From Aliivibrio_A kagoshimensis (lineage in GTDB: Bacteria > Pseudomonadota > Gammaproteobacteria > Enterobacterales > Vibrionaceae): 64,000 nt of DNA. A program made the position numbers and the translations under genes. Location: contig NZ_JAKJSQ010000004.1 of assembly GCF_050337105.1 (NCBI RefSeq), positions 1 through 64,000 on the forward strand, in the 5' to 3' direction. The notes under the pieces were generated by a model that was not told the DNA's origin, did not search any database, and was given only the letters and a program-made list of their open reading frames with translations. Numbering within the stretch: the first letter of the stretch is position 1; every line of letters begins with the position of its first letter. Positions 50,101 through 58,886 of the stretch are shown one piece after another.

Positions 50101-51844
50101 GGCACAATTTACCATTTCAGTCCGTGATACTGGTATTGGTATGACCGAAGAGCAAACATCGAAACTCTTTCAGTCATTCAGTCAGGCAGACAGTTCTACT
50201 ACTAGAAAATATGGTGGCACAGGTCTAGGTTTATCAATTTCTCAAAAGTTATGCGCCCTGATGGGGGGAGATATTTGGGTTGAAAGTACGCCTGACGTTG
50301 GCAGTACGTTTTACGTTGTTGTACAGCTTGGTTTGCAAAAGACTCCAGTGACAAGAACATCAATAAAGAATGTTAATACAGATGATCTTAAGGTGTTGAT
50401 TGTTGACGATAACCTAACAGCATTGCACATATTAAGTACACTGCTCGGCAATCTGGGCGTCAAAGCCGATGAAGCATCCAGTGGGCTTATGGCCGTTGAA
50501 ATGGTGAATGGTTGTGAACAGAGTCAGCCTTATGACATCGTACTCATTGATTGGAATATGCCAGAGCTCAACGGTATAGAAAGCATTAAATTGTTCCCTG
50601 AACGATTCCGCTCTGCATCCTGCCCTGTGATAATGGTGACTTCATACGGAAAGAGTGAAGCATTAACTGAAGCAAAAGCTCATAAAATTGATATTCAATA
50701 TGTGTTGAGTAAACCTGTCACGTCACTTAAGTTGCAAAATACGATTAGCGAAGTTGTTAACCGTTCAGAAAAGGAAAGTAATAACACAACAACTCCTTCA
50801 TATATAAAGAGCACATCACAACACTATTCGCACAACTTGCACCTTCTGTTGGTTGAAGACAATGAACTCAATCAAGAAGTCGCATCAGGATTACTTTCGA
50901 ATCTCGGTATTACTTTTACCATTGCCAGTGACGGGCAACAAGCACTGGATTGCCTTAATTCCGATGAAATATTTGATGGCATATTGATGGATATTCAAAT
51001 GCCAGTGATGGATGGATTTACCGCCACGGCTAAGATTCGTGAGCAGGATAGATTTAAGGATATTCCGATCATTGCCATGACAGCTAATGCCATGTTGGGG
51101 GATATTGAAAAGAGTCTCGCTGCGGGTATGAATGATCAGATATCAAAACCCATTAACCCCGAAGCAATGGCCACGACCCTTCGTAAGTGGTTCGAAACGA
51201 CAATAGCCGGTGAAGTGTTTACCAAGACTCTGATTCAAGACGTTGATGCTGGGCTAACACTTACTGCTATCGACATAAAGTTAGGGTTAACCCACCTTGC
51301 TAACAGTGAAGCCGCCTATTTAAAACTGCTACAGAAGTTTCCTTCTCACCATCAACAAGATGTCGAACAGATTCGCCATGCGCTATCTAATGAAATGAGT
51401 GAAGATGCCTTGCGATACGCTCACACACTAAAAGGTATTGGGTCTACGATTGGGGCAACTGTATTGGGTAGTATTGCAGCCAATATAGAGAATGCTATTA
51501 CGACTAACGACACACACGAACTTGAACGCTTACTTCCACTGTTAGAAGGTGAATTAAATAAGGTGATTGAAGAGATTGAATCCATTAAACCGCAGCCGCA
51601 AATAACGAATCAATCAATTGAACCTATAATTAATGAAGATTTTGAGCAACAAATAGATAGGTTAATGACTTTCTTATCACAATTTAATTCTGAAGCAGAG
51701 CAGGTAACCACCAACTTACTCAAACAGTACCCTGAAGGTGATATCCATGTGATATTGCTTAAGATTTTAAAATCCCTAGAAAAATATGACTTTGAAGCAG
51801 CACTGGTGGCGGCAGAGAAACTTAAATCGATCAAAAAAGAGTAA
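47159..51844 (+). CDS. Large hybrid sensor kinase with SBP and second extracytoplasmic domain
   Basis: 1561 residues from ATG 47159, chosen because it yields a clean signal peptide (MKKMSNVVSLFFLLVSLFTF); the open frame extends to 47057. Order: solute-binding family 3 domain about 40-265, helices near 290-308 and 320-343, a second periplasmic Cache-like domain to about 640, helix near 645-665, and PAS about 703-815. HisKA (NMSHEIRTP), ATPase (DTGIGM, GTGLGLS), two receivers (LIDWNMPELNG and LMDIQMPVMDG), and HPt (AHTLKGIG) follow. Four-step phosphorelay in one protein. The HD-GYP gene follows by 3 bases. Confidence 0.92.
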   Translation: MKKMSNVVSLFFLLVSLFTFANAHATENMAFLTSEERDWLKNHRTIRIGIDPHFPPYEFVDDLGNYTGMTSNYLQLIEKRLGITFERKKGITWDQALSMLANEKLDMLPAIISTPQREKYYEFTKPYIIMPYVIVTRSNYSHIDSLHDFYGKRFVLVSGYSYNNQIITNYPNLQTYLVNTPLEALKKIATGSADGMAINLGVANYLIQKYNLTNLGISAELGMGDGNLSMAVRKDWPIFKSIMNKTLASITHEEKSKISNQWVNRKEESNEQKQYITSQLNTSIQISVAVVILITLLGLLFRLLRVSSKDPLSHKFRKYAAITVCLLVGLVIAVTMFSLSMIKESLTEERKISLQTIMDTVTLSLDHWQKTKIVSINHLVEKREVVNLARKLVDSEPNNRLSFELASLRMKKEHAFSHLSTGVNNYILLDRKLQPIASLDGTRDALTRDPFAEYTQLLNRALKDNVVFIPPFNIKSSKEPVHFFVAPIKNSRGDVIALLARQEDPNTFFTQLLSFSQTLSRDTYAFDRYGHMLSNSLFSNQLRDLGLLQPGQSTIHNIRIRDPGGNLLEGHESDRLSSHWPLTTMVQSATTIGNGSNYTGYRDYRGVPVIGIWIWHKGLDIGIGTEVNVNDVMSSYYAARHTLFTGLGITLIVTLAAGVIASVIGERAVRVLNRSKLELEEMITERTKDLALSERKMSLIVENAADGILVFNSDGLIVNFSRQAEEIYGYSHTEIVGCEFIRLLASPYKEQYQHYLTLCHSEGKPFESHIDREIIGIRRDKTAFPIDVAIGFTTEGGETTYTAIIRDITNRKKASEELERAKDEAEAATQAKSNFLANMSHEIRTPMNAIIGMSHLALGTDLDTKQRNYITKVHRAANTLLGIINDILDFSKIEAGKLTIEHIPFYLEDVLDNVAILISHAVEDKNVELLFDIDDSVPLAIIGDPLRIGQVLINLCNNAVKFTENGEVIVGIKADIIDPGSAQFTISVRDTGIGMTEEQTSKLFQSFSQADSSTTRKYGGTGLGLSISQKLCALMGGDIWVESTPDVGSTFYVVVQLGLQKTPVTRTSIKNVNTDDLKVLIVDDNLTALHILSTLLGNLGVKADEASSGLMAVEMVNGCEQSQPYDIVLIDWNMPELNGIESIKLFPERFRSASCPVIMVTSYGKSEALTEAKAHKIDIQYVLSKPVTSLKLQNTISEVVNRSEKESNNTTTPSYIKSTSQHYSHNLHLLLVEDNELNQEVASGLLSNLGITFTIASDGQQALDCLNSDEIFDGILMDIQMPVMDGFTATAKIREQDRFKDIPIIAMTANAMLGDIEKSLAAGMNDQISKPINPEAMATTLRKWFETTIAGEVFTKTLIQDVDAGLTLTAIDIKLGLTHLANSEAAYLKLLQKFPSHHQQDVEQIRHALSNEMSEDALRYAHTLKGIGSTIGATVLGSIAANIENAITTNDTHELERLLPLLEGELNKVIEEIESIKPQPQITNQSIEPIINEDFEQQIDRLMTFLSQFNSEAEQVTTNLLKQYPEGDIHVILLKILKSLEKYDFEAALVAAEKLKSIKKE

Positions 51845-51847
51845 CGT

Positions 51848-52966
51848 ATGACTCAGATTGAAAAGAAGATTTTAGCGGTTGACGATACTGCAGAAAATTT
51901 AGATGTACTCAAAGAGATGCTCTCAACTGACTACACGCTTTTAATGACGACGAAACCACAATTGGCAATGACGATTGCGCAATCTCAGCAGCCAGATCTT
52001 ATTCTGTTGGATATTATGATGCCTGAAATAGATGGTTATCAAGTGTGTAGTTTACTTAAAGATAACCCGCTGACAGCCCATATTCCGATCATTTTCCTCA
52101 CTGCCAAAGCTGAGATCGATGATGAAGCGAAGGGCCTTACTTTAGGGGCTGTGGATTATATTACCAAACCCGTTTGTGCACCTATCCTCCACGCTCGAAT
52201 CGGTACTCAAATCACCTTAAAAAAAGCGCAAGATACGTTAAAAGACCACAATGCGCAGCTTGAAGAGAAAATAGCAGAGCGAACCAGGGAAATAGACGCG
52301 GTACGTGACGTTACTATGGTCGCAATGGGCTCATTAGCTGAATCTCGAGATAACGATACCGGCGCTCATATTCGACGAACCCAAAATTACGTAAAGTTGT
52401 TGGCTGAAAAACTGTCGACTCGAGACAAATTCAAACAACACTTAACCCCAGAATCAATCAAGCTTCTTTATAAATCGGCACCACTACATGATATTGGTAA
52501 AGTGGGTATACCAGATAAGATCTTGCTAAAACCCGGTAAATTAACCGAAGAAGAATTTGAAATCATGAAGACCCATACAACAATTGGTCGTGACGCAATT
52601 GAGCAAGCAGAAACACTATTAAAAAAACAGAATATTAAACACTCTTTTTTGACTTTTGCGAAAGAGATAGCTGGCAGCCATCAAGAAAAATGGGATGGGA
52701 GTGGCTACCCTGAAGGGTTAAAAGGGGATGAGATACCGATATCGGCTCGAATCATGGCGATCGCCGATGTATATGATGCTCTCAATTGTAAACGTATCTA
52801 TAAAGAAGCCTTTGAACATGACAAAGTGGTTAAAATATTGATCGAAGGTAAAGGCAGCCACTTTGATCCTGAGATGATTGATACTTTCTTAGAACATCTA
52901 TCAGAATTTAGGCGTATCGCTATTAAATTTGCTGATCAACCGAATGATGTCAAAACCCTAGAATAA
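51848..52966 (+). CDS. HD-GYP response regulator (cyclic di-GMP phosphodiesterase)
   Basis: 372 residues: receiver 1-125 (VDDTAENLDVL, phospho-Asp in ILLDIMMPEIDG), short coil, and HD-GYP domain about 150-360. The latter has HIRRTQNYVKLLAEKL, HDIGKVGIPD, HTTIGRD, GSHQEKWDGSGYPEGLKGDEIP and ISARIMAIADVYDAL, so all catalytic metal ligands look intact. It degrades cyclic di-GMP when phosphorylated, by family. Coupled to the hybrid kinase (3-base gap), which is its probable phosphate donor. Confidence 0.93.
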   Translation: MTQIEKKILAVDDTAENLDVLKEMLSTDYTLLMTTKPQLAMTIAQSQQPDLILLDIMMPEIDGYQVCSLLKDNPLTAHIPIIFLTAKAEIDDEAKGLTLGAVDYITKPVCAPILHARIGTQITLKKAQDTLKDHNAQLEEKIAERTREIDAVRDVTMVAMGSLAESRDNDTGAHIRRTQNYVKLLAEKLSTRDKFKQHLTPESIKLLYKSAPLHDIGKVGIPDKILLKPGKLTEEEFEIMKTHTTIGRDAIEQAETLLKKQNIKHSFLTFAKEIAGSHQEKWDGSGYPEGLKGDEIPISARIMAIADVYDALNCKRIYKEAFEHDKVVKILIEGKGSHFDPEMIDTFLEHLSEFRRIAIKFADQPNDVKTLE

Positions 52967-53030
52967 ATAGTTCATCGTTTCGTCATTGATAAGAAACATA
53001 ATTGTCACACAACCAGATCACTATAGCTTC

Positions 53031-53065
53031 AAACGAAACAACCTACGTCTCGTTCGAAACTAACC
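53031..53065. promoter_or_regulatory. Repeated CGAAAC half-sites before ugpB
   Basis: AAACGAAACAACC (53031-53043) and GTTCGAAACTAACC (53052-53065) are imperfect direct repeats about 21 bases apart; CGTTTCG occurs inverted near 52976-52982. DeoR/GlpR-type operators are built of such TTTCG/CGAAA units, and a DeoR gene is in this operon. A PhoB box could not be established. Confidence 0.35.
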
Positions 53066-53083
53066 ATCATTAACAAGGAATCT

Positions 53084-54394
53084 ATGATGAATAAGATCTG
53101 GTTATCAGCTCTGCTTACTGCAACTATTTCAGGTACAAGCTTCGCGGCAAATGACCCATCTGCAACGGAAGTTACATGGTGGCACGCCATGGGTGGTCAG
53201 TTAGGTGAAACGGTGAATAAGATCGCAACCGATTTTAACGCTTCACAAACTGAATACAGAGTCACTCCTGTTTATAAAGGATCGTATACTGAGACATTGA
53301 CAGCGGGTATTGCTGCCTTTCGAGCGAATGAAGCCCCCAATATTTTGCAAGTGTTTGACGCCGGTGCTGCCACCATCATGAATGTTCCCGGTGTAGCCAA
53401 GCCAGTCCAAGATATTCTTGTCGAGTCTGGTTATCAGTTTGATTCAAAAAGCTACCTCGCTGGCGTACGTAACTTCTACGCTGATAGTAAAGGTAAAATG
53501 GTTGGTATGCCATTTAATAGCTCAACACCTGTTCTCTATTTTAACAAAAACATTTTAGATAAAGTTGGTGCTGAAGCACCCAAAACCTATGAGCAATTAG
53601 AAACCTTAGCAGCCAAACTAAAATCAAAAGGCTACGTCACTTTTTCACAATCACATACACCGTGGATAATGTTTGAAAATTTCAAATCTCGTCACAATCT
53701 TCAGTTAGCTAACAACAACAATGGCTTTGATAAATTGTCGTCGAAACTGATGTTTAATAGTGACGATATGGTAATGCACTTTAGTAAGCTTAAAGAGTGG
53801 TCTGAGAAAGGGTATTACAAATATTATGGCAGTGATTGGGATGCAAACCAAACGCCCTTTGAGCGTCAAGAAGTTGCGATGTGGATGGGGTCATCAGGTT
53901 CATTCGGTGGATTACGTAACCGAGTTAAGTTTGAACTGGGTACCACCTATCTACCCTACTGGGAATCCGTCAATCCTGATGCAGGGTTAACCTTTATTGG
54001 TGGGGCGGCATTGTTCGCATTAGATGGCAAGCCAAAAGCCGAACAGCAAGGTGTTGCAGCTTTCTTTAATTATCTTACCAAGCCTGAAACACAGATGTAC
54101 TGGCATAAAACAACGGGGTATGTTCCTGTAACTAATGCGGCGTATGACATGACGAAAAAATCGGGTTACTACAATCAACAACCCGATGCTGAAGTCGGTG
54201 TTAAGCAGCTTAGTCTAGCATCTGGTGAGTGGACAAAAGGCTACCGTCTTGGGTTCTATCCTCAAATTAGAGAAGTGATGCACAGAGAGTTTGATAATAT
54301 TTTTGCTGGTCGTTCATCTGTTGAAAGTAGCTTAGATAAGGTAGAAGAGGAAAGCGAACAGTTACTTAAACGTTTTGCTCGTACCATTAAATAG
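53084..54394 (+). CDS. ugpB: sn-Glycerol-3-phosphate-binding periplasmic protein UgpB
   Basis: Receptor of the Ugp importer for glycerol-3-phosphate and glycerophosphodiesters. 436 residues; signal peptide about 1-21 (SFAA). TEVTWWHAMGGQLGETVNKI, APNILQVFDAGAATIM and GMPFNSSTPVLYFNKN are UgpB hallmarks, as is the late YRLGFYPQIREVMHREFDNIFAG. It heads ugpB-A-E-C, deoR, ugpQ. A stem-loop follows before ugpA. Confidence 0.94.
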   Translation: MMNKIWLSALLTATISGTSFAANDPSATEVTWWHAMGGQLGETVNKIATDFNASQTEYRVTPVYKGSYTETLTAGIAAFRANEAPNILQVFDAGAATIMNVPGVAKPVQDILVESGYQFDSKSYLAGVRNFYADSKGKMVGMPFNSSTPVLYFNKNILDKVGAEAPKTYEQLETLAAKLKSKGYVTFSQSHTPWIMFENFKSRHNLQLANNNNGFDKLSSKLMFNSDDMVMHFSKLKEWSEKGYYKYYGSDWDANQTPFERQEVAMWMGSSGSFGGLRNRVKFELGTTYLPYWESVNPDAGLTFIGGAALFALDGKPKAEQQGVAAFFNYLTKPETQMYWHKTTGYVPVTNAAYDMTKKSGYYNQQPDAEVGVKQLSLASGEWTKGYRLGFYPQIREVMHREFDNIFAGRSSVESSLDKVEEESEQLLKRFARTIK

Positions 54395-54410
54395 CGACAC
54401 TTTTACATTT

Positions 54411-54435
54411 AGCGCCTCACACCTGTTGGGGCGCT
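54411..54435 (+). repeat. Stem-loop between ugpB and ugpA
   Basis: AGCGCCTC (54411-54418) pairs with GGGGCGCT (54428-54435), 8 bp with one G-U, then CTTTCT. Probably stabilises the ugpB transcript or partly terminates it. Confidence 0.6.
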
Positions 54436-54464
54436 CTTTCTGTGCATCATCAATAGGGATTATT

Positions 54465-55346
54465 GTGGAACGTCGTCAACAATTTTTTCACTCTCCGCTG
54501 CCATATTTTTTTCTGGCTCCGCAAATTGTGATCATCGCTATCTTCTTTTTCTACCCAGCAATTAAGGCAGTTTATCTCTCTTTTATGCTTGAAGACCCAT
54601 GGGGCATGTCTTCAACGTTTGTCGCATTTGAAAACTATCAGATGCTATTTAGTTCTAGTGACTATTGGCAATCGGTTAGTTTTACTCTCTTCTTTGCAGT
54701 CGCCGTTACGCTGTTATCCCTGTCCATTGCACTGCTATTAGCGGTTAAAGCGGATAATATTATCCATGGTCAGAGTGCTTACAAAATCACCCTCACTTGG
54801 GTATATGCGGTAGCTCCAGCTGTCGCAGGCATTATCGGTGGATTTTTGTTTAATCCGCATATAGGGATGTTAACCGATTTTTTTGCCCTATTGGGTTGGA
54901 CATTTAGTTTACAAACGGACCCTGTCGACGCCACTTTTGCACTTATTTTAGTTTCAGTGTGGAAGCAGGTGTCTGTCAATTTTGTCTATTTTTTGGCTGG
55001 CCTTCAATCTATCTCATATGCGGTGAAAGAGGCATCTATGCTTGACTGTGTCAGTGATAACAAGCGATTTTGGACCATCACCTTTCCACTGTTAGCACCG
55101 ACGGGCTTTTTCCTATTAGTGATTAACTTAACCTATTCATTTTTCGATACGTTTGGTGTTATCGACACCATGACATCGGGTGGCCCTGGTGGGGCAACTA
55201 CGTCATTAGTTTACAAGGTCTATCGTGATGGGTTTGTTGGTGCTGACCTTGGTGGCAGTTCAGCGCAATCGGTCGTGTTACTGATTTTGGTTCTTACCTT
55301 AACCTTCATCCAATTTCGATTTGTTGAAAAACGTATCCATTACTAG
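54465..55346 (+). CDS. ugpA: Glycerol-3-phosphate ABC transporter permease UgpA
   Basis: 293 residues from GTG 54465 (VERRQQFFHSPLPYFFLAPQ), behind AGGGA. The longer frame from 54375 would run through the stem-loop and adds an unrelated 30 residues, so I reject it. About six helices; YAVAPAVAGIIGGFLFNP and FFDTFGVIDTMTSGGPGGATTSLVYKVY (split) follow enteric UgpA. The contact loop reads EASMLDCVSDNKRFWTITFP, with Cys and Val where EAAxxDGA is usual, a slightly divergent EAA motif. Confidence 0.92.
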   Translation: MERRQQFFHSPLPYFFLAPQIVIIAIFFFYPAIKAVYLSFMLEDPWGMSSTFVAFENYQMLFSSSDYWQSVSFTLFFAVAVTLLSLSIALLLAVKADNIIHGQSAYKITLTWVYAVAPAVAGIIGGFLFNPHIGMLTDFFALLGWTFSLQTDPVDATFALILVSVWKQVSVNFVYFLAGLQSISYAVKEASMLDCVSDNKRFWTITFPLLAPTGFFLLVINLTYSFFDTFGVIDTMTSGGPGGATTSLVYKVYRDGFVGADLGGSSAQSVVLLILVLTLTFIQFRFVEKRIHY

Positions 55347-55355
55347 GAGTAACAA

Positions 55356-56198
55356 GTGAAAAGTAATCGATTCTCTGACCACCTGATTTTGATTCTTGGT
55401 GCCCTGTTTATGTTGGTGCCTATTTGGTTGATCTTTGCCAGTTCAACTCATAGTCCAAATACCATTGTGAGTGATGGGTTACAGTGGCTTCCGGGAGAAC
55501 ATTTTGTTGATATTTACTCTGAAGCGTGGAATAAAAGTTTTGGCTTTAGCGGTGGTGTGACCGCAAAATCTATGATCATAAACTCAATGGTCATGGGGTT
55601 AGGCTTTGCTATCGGAAAGATTATCGTCTCGATGTTAGCCGCGTACGCTTTAGTCTATTTCCGTCTACCGTTTGCCTCGGTCTGGTTCTGGCTCATTTTT
55701 GTCACGTTACTGCTTCCTTTAGAGGTGCGCATCATCCCCTCGTATGAAGTGGTCTCTAGCCTTGGCATGTTAAACAGCTATTCAGGACTTATTCTACCGT
55801 TGATTGCATCTGCAACCGCCACTTTTTTCTTTCGTCAGTTTTTTAAAACCATACCGGATGAGCTGTTAGAAGCGGCGCAACTTGATAATGCAGGCCCTAT
55901 TCGATTCTTATTCGATATTCTATTACCGCTCTCAAAAACCATGATTTCGGCGATCTTTATCATTATGTTTGTTGTGGGATGGAATCAGTATTTATGGCCC
56001 ATCATGATGACCACAGACGAGAGCTACAACACTATTGTCATGGGCATCAAACAGATTCTCAACAACATTAATGAAACCAATATTCCCCGTTATGACTATG
56101 CATTTGCCATGGTAATCCTCGCGATGTTACCTCCCGTTTTGGTGGTGGTGTTATTTCAGCGTTGGTTTGTTAAAGGATTAGTTGAAAGTGAAAAATAA
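55356..56198 (+). CDS. ugpE: Glycerol-3-phosphate ABC transporter permease UgpE
   Basis: 280-residue permease, GTG start with TAGGAG upstream. About six helices; contact loop EAAQLDNAGPIRFLFDILLP (about 168-187) and GWNQYLWPIMMTTDESYNTIVMGI match UgpE. Partner of UgpA; starts 9 bases after it. Confidence 0.93.
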   Translation: MKSNRFSDHLILILGALFMLVPIWLIFASSTHSPNTIVSDGLQWLPGEHFVDIYSEAWNKSFGFSGGVTAKSMIINSMVMGLGFAIGKIIVSMLAAYALVYFRLPFASVWFWLIFVTLLLPLEVRIIPSYEVVSSLGMLNSYSGLILPLIASATATFFFRQFFKTIPDELLEAAQLDNAGPIRFLFDILLPLSKTMISAIFIIMFVVGWNQYLWPIMMTTDESYNTIVMGIKQILNNINETNIPRYDYAFAMVILAMLPPVLVVVLFQRWFVKGLVESEK

Positions 56199-56226
56199 TA
56201 CAGTACGCACCATTAAGGAAGAGACA

Positions 56227-57324
56227 ATGTTAGACATTAAGCAATTGGTAAAAACCTATGAGAATGGTCACCAAGCGGTGAAAGGCGTGAACTTATCGAT
56301 AAAAGAGAGCGAGTTTCTGGTGTTAGTCGGGCCCTCTGGGTGTGGAAAGTCTTCCATTTTACGTTCAATCGCTGGGCTTGAAAGCATTACATCAGGCGAA
56401 ATTCACTTAGCAGGACGAAGAGTCGATACAATCAAACCAGCTTTACGTGACATTGCAATGGTGTTTCAAAACTATGCCCTCTACCCGCATATGAGTGTTT
56501 ACGATAATTTAGCTTATGGCCTTAAAAATAGAGGTACTGACAAAGCGACTATTGCGAGTAAAATCGCAAAAGTCGCAAAGACGTTAAAAATCGAAGAGTA
56601 CTTAGAGAGAAAACCAGCAAAACTGTCGGGAGGGCAAAGGCAGCGTGTGGCGATGGGCCGCGCGATCGTTCGAGATCCGCAACTTTTCCTATTTGACGAA
56701 CCCTTGTCAAATTTAGATGCTGCACTTCGTGCGCACATGCGATTAGAGATAAAAAAGCTGCAACGTGAATTGGGCGTAACCAGTGTGTATGTGACTCACG
56801 ATCAAGTTGAAGCCATGACGTTAGCAGATCGTATTGTCGTTTTGAATCAGGGTGAAATTGAACAAGTGGGTACCCCTTCTGAAGTGTACCATCAACCAGC
56901 AAGTCAATTTGTCGCCGGCTTTATTGGTAGCCCTGCCATGAACTTTATTGATGCCGTCATTGAAAATGGATATTTGACCGTAGGCGATCAACAAATTTAC
57001 CTGCCTGAGTACTCACATCTAACGCCACAACAAATAACGTTAGGCATACGCCCTGAACATGCGGAAATACAATCGACTGACCGCGTCCCCCTATCTAATG
57101 CATTGACGATAAAGCTTGGAATACATGCAGTAGAACCATTGGGCCCGAATCAATTAGTGCATGGTAACGTGGATACCCATTCCTTTACCTCAGTGACCCC
57201 TGAAATGTACATCGACACGTCTCACCCTTTACTTTTACAGGTTCAGAGCGAAAATTTGCATCTGTTTTCGGTACAAGGCCAGAGACTACCATCAGAATCG
57301 TCGGTTATTAGTGCTATTGCGTAA
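56227..57324 (+). CDS. ugpC: Glycerol-3-phosphate ABC transporter ATP-binding protein UgpC
   Basis: 365 residues from ATG 56227 (MLDIKQLV), preceded by AAGGAAGAG; an earlier in-frame start at 56182 would overlap ugpE and add 15 atypical residues. Walker A GPSGCGKSS, signature LSGGQRQRVAMGRA, Walker B LFLFDEPLSNLD, H-loop THDQVEA. A C-terminal MalK-like regulatory region from about 235 carries LGIRPEHAEI and GPNQLVHG. Confidence 0.93.
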   Translation: MLDIKQLVKTYENGHQAVKGVNLSIKESEFLVLVGPSGCGKSSILRSIAGLESITSGEIHLAGRRVDTIKPALRDIAMVFQNYALYPHMSVYDNLAYGLKNRGTDKATIASKIAKVAKTLKIEEYLERKPAKLSGGQRQRVAMGRAIVRDPQLFLFDEPLSNLDAALRAHMRLEIKKLQRELGVTSVYVTHDQVEAMTLADRIVVLNQGEIEQVGTPSEVYHQPASQFVAGFIGSPAMNFIDAVIENGYLTVGDQQIYLPEYSHLTPQQITLGIRPEHAEIQSTDRVPLSNALTIKLGIHAVEPLGPNQLVHGNVDTHSFTSVTPEMYIDTSHPLLLQVQSENLHLFSVQGQRLPSESSVISAIA

Positions 57325-57345
57325 TCACAATAATTTGGAGGTAAA

Positions 57346-58113
57346 GTGAGCTTATCATCACGTCAAAAGTTAATTCTTAATTACTTACAACAGTCTCATG
57401 GTGTGTTATCAAGTTCATTGTTGTCTAAACGGTTTTCGATTTCAGTACAGACGATTAGAAAGGACATGAATGAACTAAGTGACAAAGGTATGGTACGTCG
57501 TGTACATGGCGGAATTTCTCTGCCCAGTGCCAATGATAATCTCTCGTTTGCAAATCGTGAATTGATCAATTTATCCGCTAAACAACGGATTGCAGAAACA
57601 GTGGTTGCCGATCTTCCTGAAGGAACTAGTCTGTTCTTAGGGATAGGAACAACGCCAAAACATGTTGCTCAAGCGCTACTGGATCACCCAGGGTTGACCG
57701 TTGTTACCAACAATATTAATGCTGCGTTGATGCTCAGTCGTAATCCAAATATTACGATACATCTTGCTGGTGGTTTGGTTCGTTCATCAGACGAAGATAC
57801 TGTAGGTGAAGCCACTACCGATTTCTATCGTCAATTTAATATTAAGATAGGTATATTTGGGGTCGGCGCTTTAGGATATAACGGACAGCTACACGATTTT
57901 ACCCCTGAAGAGGCGAGTTTATCCAGAGCTATCATTAATCAAAGTCAACAATCTTGGTTAGTGGCCGATAAAACAAAATTAGGTCGTTATGCCCCCATAG
58001 TCAGTGGTAAGCTACACGAAATCACCCGTTTTATTATTGATGAATCTACTGATCAGATAGACGCGTTATGCCATGCAAATAACGTCGATCTGGTCATAGC
58101 GAATAGAGGTTAA
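57346..58113 (+). CDS. DeoR/GlpR-family transcriptional regulator
   Basis: 255 residues; GTG start behind a strong TTGGAGG. N-terminal DeoR helix-turn-helix (SSRQKLILNYLQQSHGVLSS, VQTIRKDMNEL, VRRVHGG) and a C-terminal sugar-phosphate sensor domain (GTSLFLGIGTTPKHVAQAL, LAGGLVRSSDEDTVG). It lies between ugpC and ugpQ, so it probably represses this operon and responds to glycerol-3-phosphate or a relative. That is inference. Confidence 0.9.
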   Translation: MSLSSRQKLILNYLQQSHGVLSSSLLSKRFSISVQTIRKDMNELSDKGMVRRVHGGISLPSANDNLSFANRELINLSAKQRIAETVVADLPEGTSLFLGIGTTPKHVAQALLDHPGLTVVTNNINAALMLSRNPNITIHLAGGLVRSSDEDTVGEATTDFYRQFNIKIGIFGVGALGYNGQLHDFTPEEASLSRAIINQSQQSWLVADKTKLGRYAPIVSGKLHEITRFIIDESTDQIDALCHANNVDLVIANRG

Positions 58114-58114
58114 C

Positions 58115-58822
58115 ATGTCACCACTTATTGTCGGCCATCGTGGCGTTTCAGGTACTTTTCCTGAGAATACGACAAGCAGCATAAAACAAGCAATATCGTT
58201 AGGGTTACGTTGGGTTGAGGTTGATATTCAACCCGCCAAAGATGGCACGTTAGTTGTGTGTCATGACCATACGGTTGACCGCTGCAGCAATGGTTTAGGA
58301 CGAGTTGACTCCTTTACTTTGTCGCAACTTAAACAACTTGATTTTGGTTCGTGGTTTTCCGATGAGTTTATTGGTGAATCCATCCTGACCCTAGATGAGC
58401 TACTTCAGTTATCTATAGAACATGATCTCAATGTAAATATTGAAATTAAAGTTGATCAGCATGATGCCAACCAAGTTGTTAAGCAGTTAAACCAGCAGCT
58501 TGCACAATCAGATATCCCGAGTGATTGTGTCATCTTATCGAGTTTCAGCCAGGACATCATGCGTGTGTTACACCAACATTGTCCAGGCTACCGGTTAAGT
58601 GTAATTTCAGAAACGGTAACCGATTCCGTTCACCAATTACTCGAAGAGATAAATGCTTTTGGTTGCCACCTTAACTATCAGCATATAAACAAAGAGCAGC
58701 TAAAGTCGTTAAAGAATAAAGGCTATCAAGTCTGGTGTTACACGGTAAATCGTGTAGACACCTTTCCTCTGCTTAACCACGTTGATGCTATCTTTACGGA
58801 TTACCCAGAACGATTTTTATAA
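58115..58822 (+). CDS. ugpQ: Glycerophosphodiester phosphodiesterase UgpQ
   Basis: Cytoplasmic enzyme cutting glycerophosphodiesters to glycerol-3-phosphate plus an alcohol. 235 residues with no signal peptide. Catalytic and metal motifs GHRGVSGTFPENT (7-19), WVEVDIQPAKDG and HDHTVDRCSNG near the start, EIKVD in the middle, and VWCYTVNRVDT late. It begins 1 base after the regulator stop. Operon end; terminator follows. Confidence 0.94.
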   Translation: MSPLIVGHRGVSGTFPENTTSSIKQAISLGLRWVEVDIQPAKDGTLVVCHDHTVDRCSNGLGRVDSFTLSQLKQLDFGSWFSDEFIGESILTLDELLQLSIEHDLNVNIEIKVDQHDANQVVKQLNQQLAQSDIPSDCVILSSFSQDIMRVLHQHCPGYRLSVISETVTDSVHQLLEEINAFGCHLNYQHINKEQLKSLKNKGYQVWCYTVNRVDTFPLLNHVDAIFTDYPERFL

Positions 58823-58832
58823 AATCCAAAAG

Positions 58833-58857
58833 CCTTCGCCATTAATATCGGCGAAGG
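58833..58857. terminator. Terminator between ugpQ and choV
   Basis: CCTTCGCC / GGCGAAGG with a 9-base loop; the minus-strand side continues CTTTTGGATTTT, so it suits the choline operon best and may work for both convergent operons. Confidence 0.72.
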
Positions 58858-58886
58858 TACTCTCTTCTCAAATAGCGGTCACGTGT

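Noticed and set aside
53001..53020. PhoB box before ugpB
   Set aside because: One TTGTCAC-like half is present but the second repeat 11 bases on is a poor match.
54375..54464. N-terminal extension of ugpA
   Set aside because: It would translate through the ugpB-ugpA stem-loop and matches no permease sequence; GTG 54465 fits the family start.
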